A stretch of 46,848 bases of DNA from an uncultured Lachnospiraceae bacterium (GTDB lineage Bacteria > Bacillota_A > Clostridia > Lachnospirales > Lachnospiraceae). The translations under genes and the position numbers were made by a program. Within the stretch, counting starts at the first letter, position 1. Each line of letters opens with the position of its first letter. The DNA lies in assembly GCA_902801585.1 (NCBI GenBank), contig CADCIU010000013.1, positions 1 to 46,848 of the forward strand, written 5' to 3'. This document shows, in pieces, positions 1-6,759 of the stretch. Below the pieces are notes generated by a model. That model did not search any database. It was not told the DNA's origin and saw nothing but the letters and a program-made list of their open reading frames with translations.

Positions 1-498
1 CGGAAGGCCGCCTGCGTTGTGGTGCGCCTTGATGCCGGCTTCGCTCTCGAGAATGTCGGGCCAGATGGTTCCCTGTGCCAGGAACTTCACGCCGTCGAGT
101 TTCCTTGCCTCGTCAGCGAAGACGTCGATGAACTCCTCGCCGATGATGTGGCGCTTCTCTTCGGGATCGTTCACACCTGCGAGCTTGTCCAGGAAACGGT
201 CTACTGCGTCGACATAGATGAGGTTTGCCTGCATCTCGTCGCGGAATACTTTGATGACCTGCTCGGGCTCGCCCTTGCGAAGGAGGCCGTGGTTCACGTG
301 AACGGAAATAAGCTGTTTGCCGACCGCCTTGATCAGAAGCGCGGCTACTACAGAGGAATCAACACCTCCGGACAGTGCCAGCAGTACCTTGTTATCACCG
401 ATCTGCGCGCGGAGCTCTTTGATCTGCTCCTCAATGAAAGCCTGCGCGAGAGCGGGTGTCGTGATTCTTTCCATATTATCGGGTCTTCTCTCTGTCAT
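1..498 (-). CDS. Standalone GMP-synthase-type ATP-pyrophosphatase domain (partial, C-terminus outside window)
   Basis: The visible 166 residues match the ATP-PPase half of GMP synthase, which adenylates XMP before amination. The PP-loop is [10 protein letters not shown] near residue 42, followed by [21 protein letters not shown] and [14 protein letters not shown]. The start is the ATG at 498, preceded by AGGAGGAATCA. No glutamine amidotransferase domain lies upstream: the reading frame begins with a short leader and is preceded by a good promoter. It therefore resembles a split-type (archaeal GuaAb-like) subunit rather than a broken bacterial GuaA. A complete two-domain GMP synthase lies at 26407-27972 and differs clearly (VDHG instead of VNHG, and an extra Gly-rich stretch before the HHN motif). 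Family is certain; the exact substrate is inferred, and the protein may use free ammonia or a partner amidotransferase encoded elsewhere. Confidence 0.85.
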   Translation of the reverse strand, partial: MTERRPDNMERITTPALAQAFIEEQIKELRAQIGDNKVLLALSGGVDSSVVAALLIKAVGKQLISVHVNHGLLRKGEPEQVIKVFRDEMQANLIYVDAVDRFLDKLAGVNDPEEKRHIIGEEFIDVFADEARKLDGVKFLAQGTIWPDILESEAGIKAHHNAGGLP

Positions 499-525
499 TG
501 ATTCCTCCTGCTATAGAATTCAAAT

Positions 526-554
526 TTTATAAAAAACCATTAACTATATTGCAA
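526..554 (-). promoter_or_regulatory. Sigma-A-type promoter of the ATP-PPase gene
   Basis: On the minus strand a TTGCAA -35 (554-549) and a TATAAA -10 (531-526) are separated by exactly 17 bp, about 27 bp before the start codon. It supports independent transcription of the single-domain gene and argues against a lost upstream amidotransferase domain. Confidence 0.6.
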
Positions 555-589
555 CATTTTAACCGTTCCGGTAATTTCGCACAATTCAA

Positions 590-607
590 AATATTGACAA
601 TATTGAC
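590..607. repeat. Tandem 9-bp repeat AATATTGAC x2
   Basis: Two exact adjacent copies of AATATTGAC sit about 35 bp upstream of the -35 box of the ATP-PPase promoter. A regulator site is possible but unproven. Confidence 0.4.
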
Positions 608-684
608 GCTTTGAAACAGCAATTCACTGACAGATTATGCAGTTTTTTGCCATATCAGTCTGGATATGCATCCTTGTTCCGCGC

Positions 685-933
685 TCACAGTTCCCTGATC
701 ACCAGCACCGTGATTCCCGGATTGTCCCCGGGCATGATCCGCTTGACCCGCTTGTCATACCGGTATTCATCCCGGATCATATGCATCAGAGATTTCCCGC
801 GGTTGTAGCCGTGGATAAGCCGGACATGGTATGTTCCCGCATCCACCTGTTTCAGGGCGGCCTCAATCTTTTTAATCGCCTCGTCCTGCCTGCAGCCATG
901 CAGGTCCACATCAATAAAGGGGCTGCTGATCAT
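685..933 (-). CDS. Small Smr-domain protein
   Basis: This 82-residue protein is essentially one Smr (small MutS-related) domain. It has the N-terminal DLHG motif (residues 10-13), the RLIHGYNRG motif near residues 38-46 and the closing PGDNPGITVLVI strand. Smr domains bind or nick DNA and in some proteins cleave RNA; stand-alone Smr proteins of this size are common in Clostridia and their substrate is usually unknown. The start has an excellent GGAGAGGAGG site. It lies downstream of the M32 carboxypeptidase gene on the same strand with a gap of about 57 bp, so co-transcription is likely. Function beyond the domain is not assigned. Confidence 0.8.
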   Translation of the reverse strand: MISSPFIDVDLHGCRQDEAIKKIEAALKQVDAGTYHVRLIHGYNRGKSLMHMIRDEYRYDKRVKRIMPGDNPGITVLVIREL

Positions 934-990
934 AGAACCTCCTCTCCCGAAACACTTGCGCGCGGATGACGCGGCGCTTTCCTATCCTTC

Positions 991-2511
991 TCACAGCTCA
1001 TAGAGCTCGGAATACTTTGCCTCCAGGTAGTCCAGGAAATCCGCCGGTGTGAATTCGCGGCCGGTGATGTCCTTGATCCATTCCTTGGGTGAGAGTTTGT
1101 CCGCCTTGTTAAATACATGCCCGATCATCCAGCTGTTGAGCGGCGCAAAGTTTCCCTCGCGGATCACCGCGTTCACATCCACCTCTTCCTTCAGACGGTT
1201 GTAGTACATGGCGTTATAGAAATTGCCGATGGCGTAGGTCGGGAAATAACCGAATCCGGAAGTCCAATGCACATCCTGCAGGGCGCCCTCTCTGTCGGAA
1301 GAAGGGCACACGCCCAGGTATTCCTGATATTTCTTATTCCAGAGCGCAGGAATGTCTTCCACCTTGATCTCACCCGCGAAGAGTGCTTTCTCGATCTCAT
1401 AGCGGATGATGATATGGAAAGTATACGTAAATTCGTCCGCCTCGGTGCGGATCAGCGAGGGCTTCACCGCATTCACAGCCTCGTAGAACTCCCTCTCGGA
1501 GACATCTGACATCACCTGCGGAAGCAGTTCGCAGACCTTGGGATAGGCGAAATGTACGAAAGCCTCCGACCGGCCGATCCGATTCTCATAGAAACGCGAG
1601 ACCGACTCGTGCATGCCCAGCGTCTTGCCGCTAATGATGAAGTGATCGTGGTTCTCCTGCGGCTGGTTCTGGTCGAACAGCGCATGTCCTCCCTCGTGGA
1701 TGGTCGAATACATCGAAGACAGGAATCTTGTCGGATAGTAGTGCGTCGTGATGCGGGTATCAAACCGGCCCATTCCCGCCGTGAACGGGTGCTCCGAAGT
1801 TGTAAAGGCGCCGCGGTTAAAGTTGAAGCCCATCTGTGTGAGCAGCCATTTCACCATCTTCGCCTGCTGCTCGTCCTCCACACGGCGGCTCAGGAAATCT
1901 GTGCGGATCTTCTTGGGGCTCTTCTTGATCCTCTCAAGAAGCGGAATCAGGCGCTCCTTACACGCGCCGAAAACCTCGTCCAGCACATCCGAAGTCATGC
2001 CCCTCTCATAATCGTCCAGGAGTGAATCGTAAGCCGTCTTGCCTGCAGCGTCCGCGCCGCGCAGCTCGATCATGCGCCGGTTTGTATCCGCCACTTCATT
2101 CAAAGAAGGCGCAAACAGGCTGTAATCACCGGTCTCCCTTGCTTTGCTCCAGTTCACGAAAGCCCGATTGAAAGTCAGCATGAATTCGTGCTGAAGTTCA
2201 GGCGTCACGTTTTTGCTCTGCAGATAGTTTCTGTGCAGCTGTTCTGCCATCACGCGGTCCAGCTCCTCCAGCTCGCTTCTGTGCTCATACAGGTACTCCG
2301 CCGCTTCGATAAAAGCAGGATCTTTGATCAGCTTGTAAGACTGGTTGTTGAGAAAAGCCCAGACTTCGCCCTGCTCCTCCATCGCATCGATTGGGCAGAT
2401 CGTCTCCTGATCATAAGTCAAAATATTGACTGCATGGTCATACTTCTCCGCCGTTGTCAGGGTCTGTTTTACAAATTGCAGTTTCTGTTCAAGTAATGCT
2501 CTGTCTGCCAT
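991..2511 (-). CDS. M32 family metallocarboxypeptidase (Taq carboxypeptidase type)
   Basis: A cytoplasmic zinc carboxypeptidase of the M32 family, removing C-terminal amino acids with broad specificity. The HEXXH zinc site is HEGGH at residues 272-276, in the context STIHEGGHALFDQ. Other family hallmarks are HPFTAGMGRFDTRITTHY before it, the EADEFTYTFHIIIRYEIE helix and the HWTSGFGYFPTYAIGN segment near the C-terminus. At about 506 residues it is of normal length, and there is no signal peptide. The frame is open to a GTG at 2550, but the ATG at 2511 is preferred because GAGGAG precedes it at 12-nt spacing while the GTG has no ribosome binding site. It follows the DUF89-GNAT gene closely and probably shares its transcript, with the Smr gene downstream. 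Confidence 0.93.
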   Translation of the reverse strand: MADRALLEQKLQFVKQTLTTAEKYDHAVNILTYDQETICPIDAMEEQGEVWAFLNNQSYKLIKDPAFIEAAEYLYEHRSELEELDRVMAEQLHRNYLQSKNVTPELQHEFMLTFNRAFVNWSKARETGDYSLFAPSLNEVADTNRRMIELRGADAAGKTAYDSLLDDYERGMTSDVLDEVFGACKERLIPLLERIKKSPKKIRTDFLSRRVEDEQQAKMVKWLLTQMGFNFNRGAFTTSEHPFTAGMGRFDTRITTHYYPTRFLSSMYSTIHEGGHALFDQNQPQENHDHFIISGKTLGMHESVSRFYENRIGRSEAFVHFAYPKVCELLPQVMSDVSEREFYEAVNAVKPSLIRTEADEFTYTFHIIIRYEIEKALFAGEIKVEDIPALWNKKYQEYLGVCPSSDREGALQDVHWTSGFGYFPTYAIGNFYNAMYYNRLKEEVDVNAVIREGNFAPLNSWMIGHVFNKADKLSPKEWIKDITGREFTPADFLDYLEAKYSELYEL

Positions 2512-2556
2512 AAATCGTATCGTCTCCTCACTCTCTTTATTTCTTTCCACTCTTTT

Positions 2557-3957
2557 TCATTCGTCCAGCCGCATCTCCATCTCGTGCCAGGGATCACCGC
2601 CCCACACGGAATCCGAGATTCCAAGGTCCTTAAATCCCATCTTCTCGTACATGCCGACTTTTTCGTCATGTGCCGTGAGAACCATGCGGCGGCGGCCTTT
2701 GACCTGTCCCCAGATCCCATACAGGTGGATCAGTTCTTTGGCCAGTCCCTGACCGCGGTATTTTGGCAAAACATCGAGCCCCATGAGGAACTCCGTCTGC
2801 GCTGCGGGGTCGTGCAGTGTAACATCTGTAAAGAATTCATCTTTAAAGCGCACTTCATCTGAGGCAAGGCCGTCCAAAAAACCGGCGATCTCCCCCGTCT
2901 CCCGCTCAACTGCCACAAGAAACTGTTCCGGCATCTGCGTGACACGCCTATGCATCTCTTCTTCGGGGCAGGCCTCATTGGGCGGGAAGCAGATGCGCTC
3001 GATCTCATTGATCTTGTCCGCCTCGCCCGGGCGGACCTGTCGGAACACATAACGCTTCAGGAGCGCTTCGTCGCCATAGACGCCAAACAGGATCTGCGGA
3101 TCCTCGCGCGTCAGGATTCCTGTGAACTGCGGCACCTTGAAGCGGTCCATGAACAGCATGCACTTGCACATGAAAATGTAAAACACATTGCAGCCGCATC
3201 CATACAGCGTCTCATAGTTAGCCTGCCCTTTCGCGATCACCATATCCGCCTTTACAATGGCTTCCCGCGCCTCCCGGGACAAAATACGGAGCACCGTTCC
3301 GTCCGTCGCCGTTCCGTTCCCCATACAGCGGCCCAGCTCTGTCAGCCCCACCTGCTGCGCATCTTCCATCGTGGCGTCGTTGGCAACCGGTGCGCCTCTC
3401 ACGATCACAGTGATCGCAAGATCCGGATTCAGGCGCTTCAACTGTCTGAGAAGTATTTTGTCCATCACGATCTCACCGCAGTTGTCGGTGATGAGCGTAA
3501 GGGTCTTCGAAACCGCCGCCTGCTCCCGCATGAGCGCCAGGCATTCCTCGTCCATCCCGATCACGGGAGCCCTGTCGAGAAGCTCCATGAGTTTCCCCTC
3601 CTCCACGCGATCGAGAGCGGCAAAATCGATGAAATTCCCCATCATCGCATATTGTACCGCACTCTTAAGCGGGTCCTCAGACGCAAGAACGCGGTGCTCC
3701 AGTTCCTCCTCCAACCCCAGCATCAGGTCGTTAAAATGGCGCTTGATCTGTGTATAGTCCATCTCTCCCTCCCCGAAGAGCCTCTTTCTGGTCTCCTTAA
3801 CCTGATGAAAGACCTCCGGCCCGGTGGGCACCGCCCCGCTCTGCTGCGTGAGCTCGACCAGCGCTTCCTGATACTCCCTGACCAGCTCCTTAGGCGCATC
3901 AGCTGGGTAATTATTCAGATGTTTGTTCAACATACATTCTCTGCACGCGCTGTTCAT
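2557..3957 (-). CDS. DUF89 (ARMT1-like) domain fused to a GNAT acetyltransferase
   Basis: Residues 1 to about 295 form a DUF89 domain: an N-terminal CRECM cysteine pair, then TDNCGEIVMDKIL and KGQANYETLYGCG, the metal and phosphate site motifs of this family. DUF89 proteins are metal-dependent phosphatases proposed to clear damaged phosphometabolites. Residues 303-466 form a GNAT N-acetyltransferase with the acetyl-CoA loop LPKYRGQGLAKEL near 395-407 and the late motif MYEKMGFKDLG. The start codon overlaps the stop of the upstream MBL-fold gene as ATGA, so translation is probably coupled. The two domains are in one uninterrupted frame, so the fusion is seen directly; a joint function (for example dephosphorylation plus acetylation of one metabolite) is inference. 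Confidence 0.88.
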   Translation of the reverse strand: MNSACRECMLNKHLNNYPADAPKELVREYQEALVELTQQSGAVPTGPEVFHQVKETRKRLFGEGEMDYTQIKRHFNDLMLGLEEELEHRVLASEDPLKSAVQYAMMGNFIDFAALDRVEEGKLMELLDRAPVIGMDEECLALMREQAAVSKTLTLITDNCGEIVMDKILLRQLKRLNPDLAITVIVRGAPVANDATMEDAQQVGLTELGRCMGNGTATDGTVLRILSREAREAIVKADMVIAKGQANYETLYGCGCNVFYIFMCKCMLFMDRFKVPQFTGILTREDPQILFGVYGDEALLKRYVFRQVRPGEADKINEIERICFPPNEACPEEEMHRRVTQMPEQFLVAVERETGEIAGFLDGLASDEVRFKDEFFTDVTLHDPAAQTEFLMGLDVLPKYRGQGLAKELIHLYGIWGQVKGRRRMVLTAHDEKVGMYEKMGFKDLGISDSVWGGDPWHEMEMRLDE

Positions 3958-4034
3958 TTTCTTTTATATCCGGTCACCATTGTCATCACAAAGCATACTA
4001 CTGTTCCCCATGCAAAAAACTTATGCCATTTCAT
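3954..4034 (-). CDS. Possible nested 26-residue single-helix membrane microprotein
   Basis: In frame with the 3' end of the MBL gene, an ATG at 4034 is preceded by GAGGAGGAGA (4041-4050) at near-ideal spacing. Initiation there would give a 26-residue peptide with an MKWHK start, a hydrophobic stretch of about 15 residues and a basic GYKRK end, the layout of small membrane proteins. The Shine-Dalgarno encodes an Arg-rich stretch of the longer protein, so chance is possible. Either the MBL gene has read through into a formerly separate small gene, or both products are made. Confidence 0.4.
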   Translation of the reverse strand: MKWHKFFAWGTVVCFVMTMVTGYKRK

Positions 4035-5006
4035 GTATTCTCTCCTCCTCTGCGATGTCTTAGACGCATCTGAATCTTTCATTCTGTATTTTGGCGCTTC
4101 TTCCTGTTTCCCGGAATCCGTACTATGTACCGTATTCCACACAATTCTCTCAATCGTCGTCCGGATCCTGATCTCATCGCCGCAGTGCACATAGTGCAGC
4201 TGATCGCCCATGAGCTTCTTCATTGCGTTGTAAGGCTCTACACCGGTGCAATGACCTGTATAGAACACCGTGTCCAGCTTGCGGAGTGCCAGCGCCGTGT
4301 CGATGATCATCGTGATATCTTCATCGGAATAGCCATGCTTCTTCATCATGTGGAACCCGCTGATCGCCGCGTCCGGATACCCGCCGTACAGTGCGTGATA
4401 CCTGTCCAAAATATTGAGGATCCCATGATGCGCGCATCCCGAGAGCAGCACTTTTTTGCTCCCCTCGCTGATCACCAGGCACTGCTCATGGCTAAAGTCG
4501 TCCTGTACAAGGCCCTCCTCCGTCTGCATCTTCAGGCGGGCATTTGTCGAAGGAATGGGGTTTTCGTTCCCGATCCCGGAAAACAGGGACAGCTCATCAT
4601 CGATCCTATATATGCCGTCAGCCTCCGCCGCTCCTTCTCCGACAATCACCACCTGCGGAAGGCTCTGAATTTCCTTGGCCAGCCCGATATAATGCGGCTC
4701 TCCGGCCTTGTTCACAGAGTAATATTCCCCAAAAGCGGTCTTTGAGACGTAGATCTTCGCCTCCGGATTGATCTCTGCAAAGGGCAGTATGCCGCCGCCG
4801 TGGTCGTAATGTCCGTGGCTGAGCACGACCGTATCCACTTTGGTCAGATCGATCCCCAGCTTCTGTGCATTCTCAATGAGCAGCTCCGACTGGCCGGTAT
4901 CCATCAGCAGCTTGTGGTGCTCCGTCTCAATATAAAAGCTCAAGCCGTGCTCAACGCCGCAGCCCGCCTTGCCCTCTGTATTTTCAACAAGGTTGATTAT
5001 GCGCAT
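3954..5006 (-). CDS. MBL-fold metallohydrolase with a C-terminal membrane helix
   Basis: A metallo-beta-lactamase-fold protein of the COG1237 type (related to dihydropterin-ribofuranosyl-aminobenzene phosphate synthases and similar hydrolases). The metal motif SHGHYDHGGG is at residues 63-72, with further ligands in LSGCAHHG and FYTGHCTG. Family members usually end near residue 280; here a polar linker follows and then a hydrophobic helix in the last 26 residues. That tail starts at an internal methionine preceded by its own strong ribosome binding site, so it may also be made separately (see the entry at 3954-4034). The true start has AGGAGG at 7-nt spacing. The stop overlaps the DUF89-GNAT start. 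The substrate cannot be told from sequence. Confidence 0.88.
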   Translation of the reverse strand: MRIINLVENTEGKAGCGVEHGLSFYIETEHHKLLMDTGQSELLIENAQKLGIDLTKVDTVVLSHGHYDHGGGILPFAEINPEAKIYVSKTAFGEYYSVNKAGEPHYIGLAKEIQSLPQVVIVGEGAAEADGIYRIDDELSLFSGIGNENPIPSTNARLKMQTEEGLVQDDFSHEQCLVISEGSKKVLLSGCAHHGILNILDRYHALYGGYPDAAISGFHMMKKHGYSDEDITMIIDTALALRKLDTVFYTGHCTGVEPYNAMKKLMGDQLHYVHCGDEIRIRTTIERIVWNTVHSTDSGKQEEAPKYRMKDSDASKTSQRRREYMKWHKFFAWGTVVCFVMTMVTGYKRK

Positions 5007-5455
5007 GCCTGCCTCCTGTATATTCGGTGTGTATGTGGTGTATCTTTAGTGTTGTTCAATGTGCCGGTGTGCATTTACCTGCATTTAGAGCATACTGATC
5101 GTTATTTTGCCGCTGCCGCTCCTTTTGATCCCCATCTGTTCAGTTTTATTCTCATTTGAGGAAAACATTTGGGGAATAACTGCCGAACGGCCGCAGAAGT
5201 TCCGGATATGTCACAGTCTATAGTAGCAAATCAGTCGGTTTGGCGCAAGAGAGGTGGACGGAAGCGGCTATCCAAGCCATCGATCAAGATGATGTACCCG
5301 CGGACGACTATGGCCGGCCGGGTTTTACGCACCGTTTCGATAATTCAGGAAATCATCCTAAATCAGCCCTAAAAAGCGGAGAACCTACGCCACACGGATC
5401 AGTTGTGTTATCATGGTTATATACAGCTGCCGCTTCAAAGTCAGATGGCAAAAAG
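5007..5455. other. Non-coding gap upstream of the unknown 324-residue gene
   Basis: About 450 bp lie between the divergent starts of the MBL gene and the next plus-strand gene. Short open frames (for example 5240-5482 plus) lack a ribosome binding site and a recognisable domain, so I call no gene. The left end presumably holds the MBL promoter. I see no tRNA, terminator or known riboswitch. A decayed gene cannot be excluded in 5160-5400. Confidence 0.4.
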
Positions 5456-5494
5456 AGGTGTCAAAATCAGGTGTCAGAATGAGGTGTCGAAATG
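5456..5494 (+). repeat. Three tandem 13-bp copies of a ribosome-binding-site/start module
   Basis: Three adjacent 13-nt units read AGGTGTCAAAATC, AGGTGTCAGAATG and AGGTGTCGAAATG. The third supplies the AGGTG ribosome binding site and the ATG of the gene at 5492. The second also makes AGGTG plus ATG (5479), opening a 13-codon frame that overlaps the real start in another frame. Confidence 0.65.
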
Positions 5495-6466
5495 AGTACA
5501 TACGATTTAAAGCGACTTGAGATCGCGATCCAGTACATCCGCCGTATGTCCGCAGGAAGAAATCCTGTCACAAACCGGCCTGCGCCGGAAAATGAAGTAC
5601 TTAATAACATCAACGTAAACCGCTGTCTGAAATTCATTGACGAGGTTCTTACAGATGTGCATAAGAGCGGCGGAACAGTCGGCTTACTTCCGCCAAAAGA
5701 GAGAACACCCAAGCATCTTGCTTCCGAAATCTTCCCCTATGAGATCCTTAAGCAGTACCGATATGTGCAGGACCAGCAGATCTCCTATTTTCTGAAACAG
5801 CTCGGCGAGTACCTGCCCGAAGACCAAAAGCTGCCCATTGCTGCGACTGCGATCACCACCTGGCTTCGTGAAAACGGCTACCTCGAGAAAAGGGCCGTCA
5901 ATGATACCGGAAAAGAGAACTCTGTCCCCACAAAGAAAGGGGAAGCGCTGGGCTTGTACGGCGAATCTGCAGGCATATATCCCAACGAGTATTATCGTGT
6001 TTTCTATAACGAAAACGCGCAGCGCTTTATCATCGACAACTTCCGCCGGATCCTGACAGAATCCGAGGCGATCCGCGAACGCAACCGCAGCGAAAAGAAA
6101 AAGAGCGCGTCTCCGCGCAGCGCAAGACAGAGCGGCATTAATGCGCAGCAAAGTGAATACGCGGGGCGGCAGGGCAGTTCGAATGTACGGCAAGGCGAGT
6201 TTGCGCCGCGTTATAGCGATCATACGGAGCGGCAGGGCGAAAACGCACCGCGTTATAGAGATAACACGGGTCGACAGGGCGGCAGCTCTGCAGGCACTGG
6301 CGCCGGCCGCTATGGACGCCCGAACGAACTTCCCGGCTTTGCTCCCAATCCTTCGCCTGCGTATAACCTTCCCAACGAAGTTCCACCCGTGGAAGACCTT
6401 CCTCAGGAATACTATGACATGCTCAGCGAAGGCTGGGCTCCCTCTGATGGCGAGGTGCCGTGGTGA
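5492..6466 (+). CDS. Hypothetical protein with conserved-looking N-terminal domain and Gln/Arg/Gly-rich tail
   Basis: I do not recognise a named family. Residues 1 to about 195 look like a folded, mostly helical soluble domain (N-terminal YDLKRLEIAIQYIRRMSAGR, later EALGLYGESAGIYPNEYYRVFYN). Residues 200-290 are low complexity with repeated RQG, RYRD and SAG units, and the C-terminus is Pro/acidic-rich ending in SEGWAPSDGEVPW. There is no signal peptide, membrane helix or cysteine motif. The N-terminal part recalls uncharacterised Lachnospiraceae proteins of similar length, but that is an impression and not a search result. The start is set by the third 13-bp repeat unit. No operon partner is evident, and the next gene has its own promoter. 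Confidence 0.75.
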   Translation: MSTYDLKRLEIAIQYIRRMSAGRNPVTNRPAPENEVLNNINVNRCLKFIDEVLTDVHKSGGTVGLLPPKERTPKHLASEIFPYEILKQYRYVQDQQISYFLKQLGEYLPEDQKLPIAATAITTWLRENGYLEKRAVNDTGKENSVPTKKGEALGLYGESAGIYPNEYYRVFYNENAQRFIIDNFRRILTESEAIRERNRSEKKKSASPRSARQSGINAQQSEYAGRQGSSNVRQGEFAPRYSDHTERQGENAPRYRDNTGRQGGSSAGTGAGRYGRPNELPGFAPNPSPAYNLPNEVPPVEDLPQEYYDMLSEGWAPSDGEVPW

Positions 6467-6562
6467 GGTGCTCATATACTGAGGGCTGTACCGGAATCGA
6501 AACTGCACACTGGTTCCGTGAGCCTTCTGTAAGTTATACTCTGTACTGACGCCGAGGATGCC

Positions 6563-6591
6563 TTGACTTTTCTTATTACCGAGACTATCTT
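6563..6591 (+). promoter_or_regulatory. Promoter of the Rpn-family gene
   Basis: TTGACT (6563-6568) and TATCTT (6586-6591) are separated by 17 bp. Transcription would start near 6598 and give an untranslated leader of about 160 nt before the ATG at 6760. Confidence 0.55.
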
Positions 6592-6645
6592 ATTTCTATC
6601 GGAGCAGTCTCTGTGCTCCTCAGCAGAAAATCACTTCTTACATCT

Positions 6646-6700
6646 AATCTGATATTCCTGCTGATCACAGCTATTCACATCAGGCAGGGAATATCGGATT
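6646..6700. repeat. Imperfect 20-bp inverted repeat in the Rpn-gene leader
   Basis: The arms AATCTGATATTCCTGCTGAT and (reverse strand) AATCCGATATTCCCTGCCTGAT pair with one mismatch and two bulges around a 13-nt loop. A smaller GGAGCA/TGCTCC hairpin sits at 6601-6619, at the start of the predicted transcript. The leader is thus structured; it could attenuate expression or protect against read-through. Confidence 0.5.
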
Positions 6701-6759
6701 CGAATGTATTTAACATGTCACTTCCCTGCTCTTCTCACATCTAAGACAGGAGGTCCGAC

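Noticed and set aside
2950..4194. Long plus-strand frame of 414 residues opposite DUF89-GNAT
   Set aside because: Antisense of two clear coding sequences, His/Arg/Leu-rich shadow composition, no start signals.
5240..5482. 80-residue plus-strand frame in the 5 kb gap
   Set aside because: No ribosome binding site, no recognisable domain, and it runs into the 13-bp repeats.
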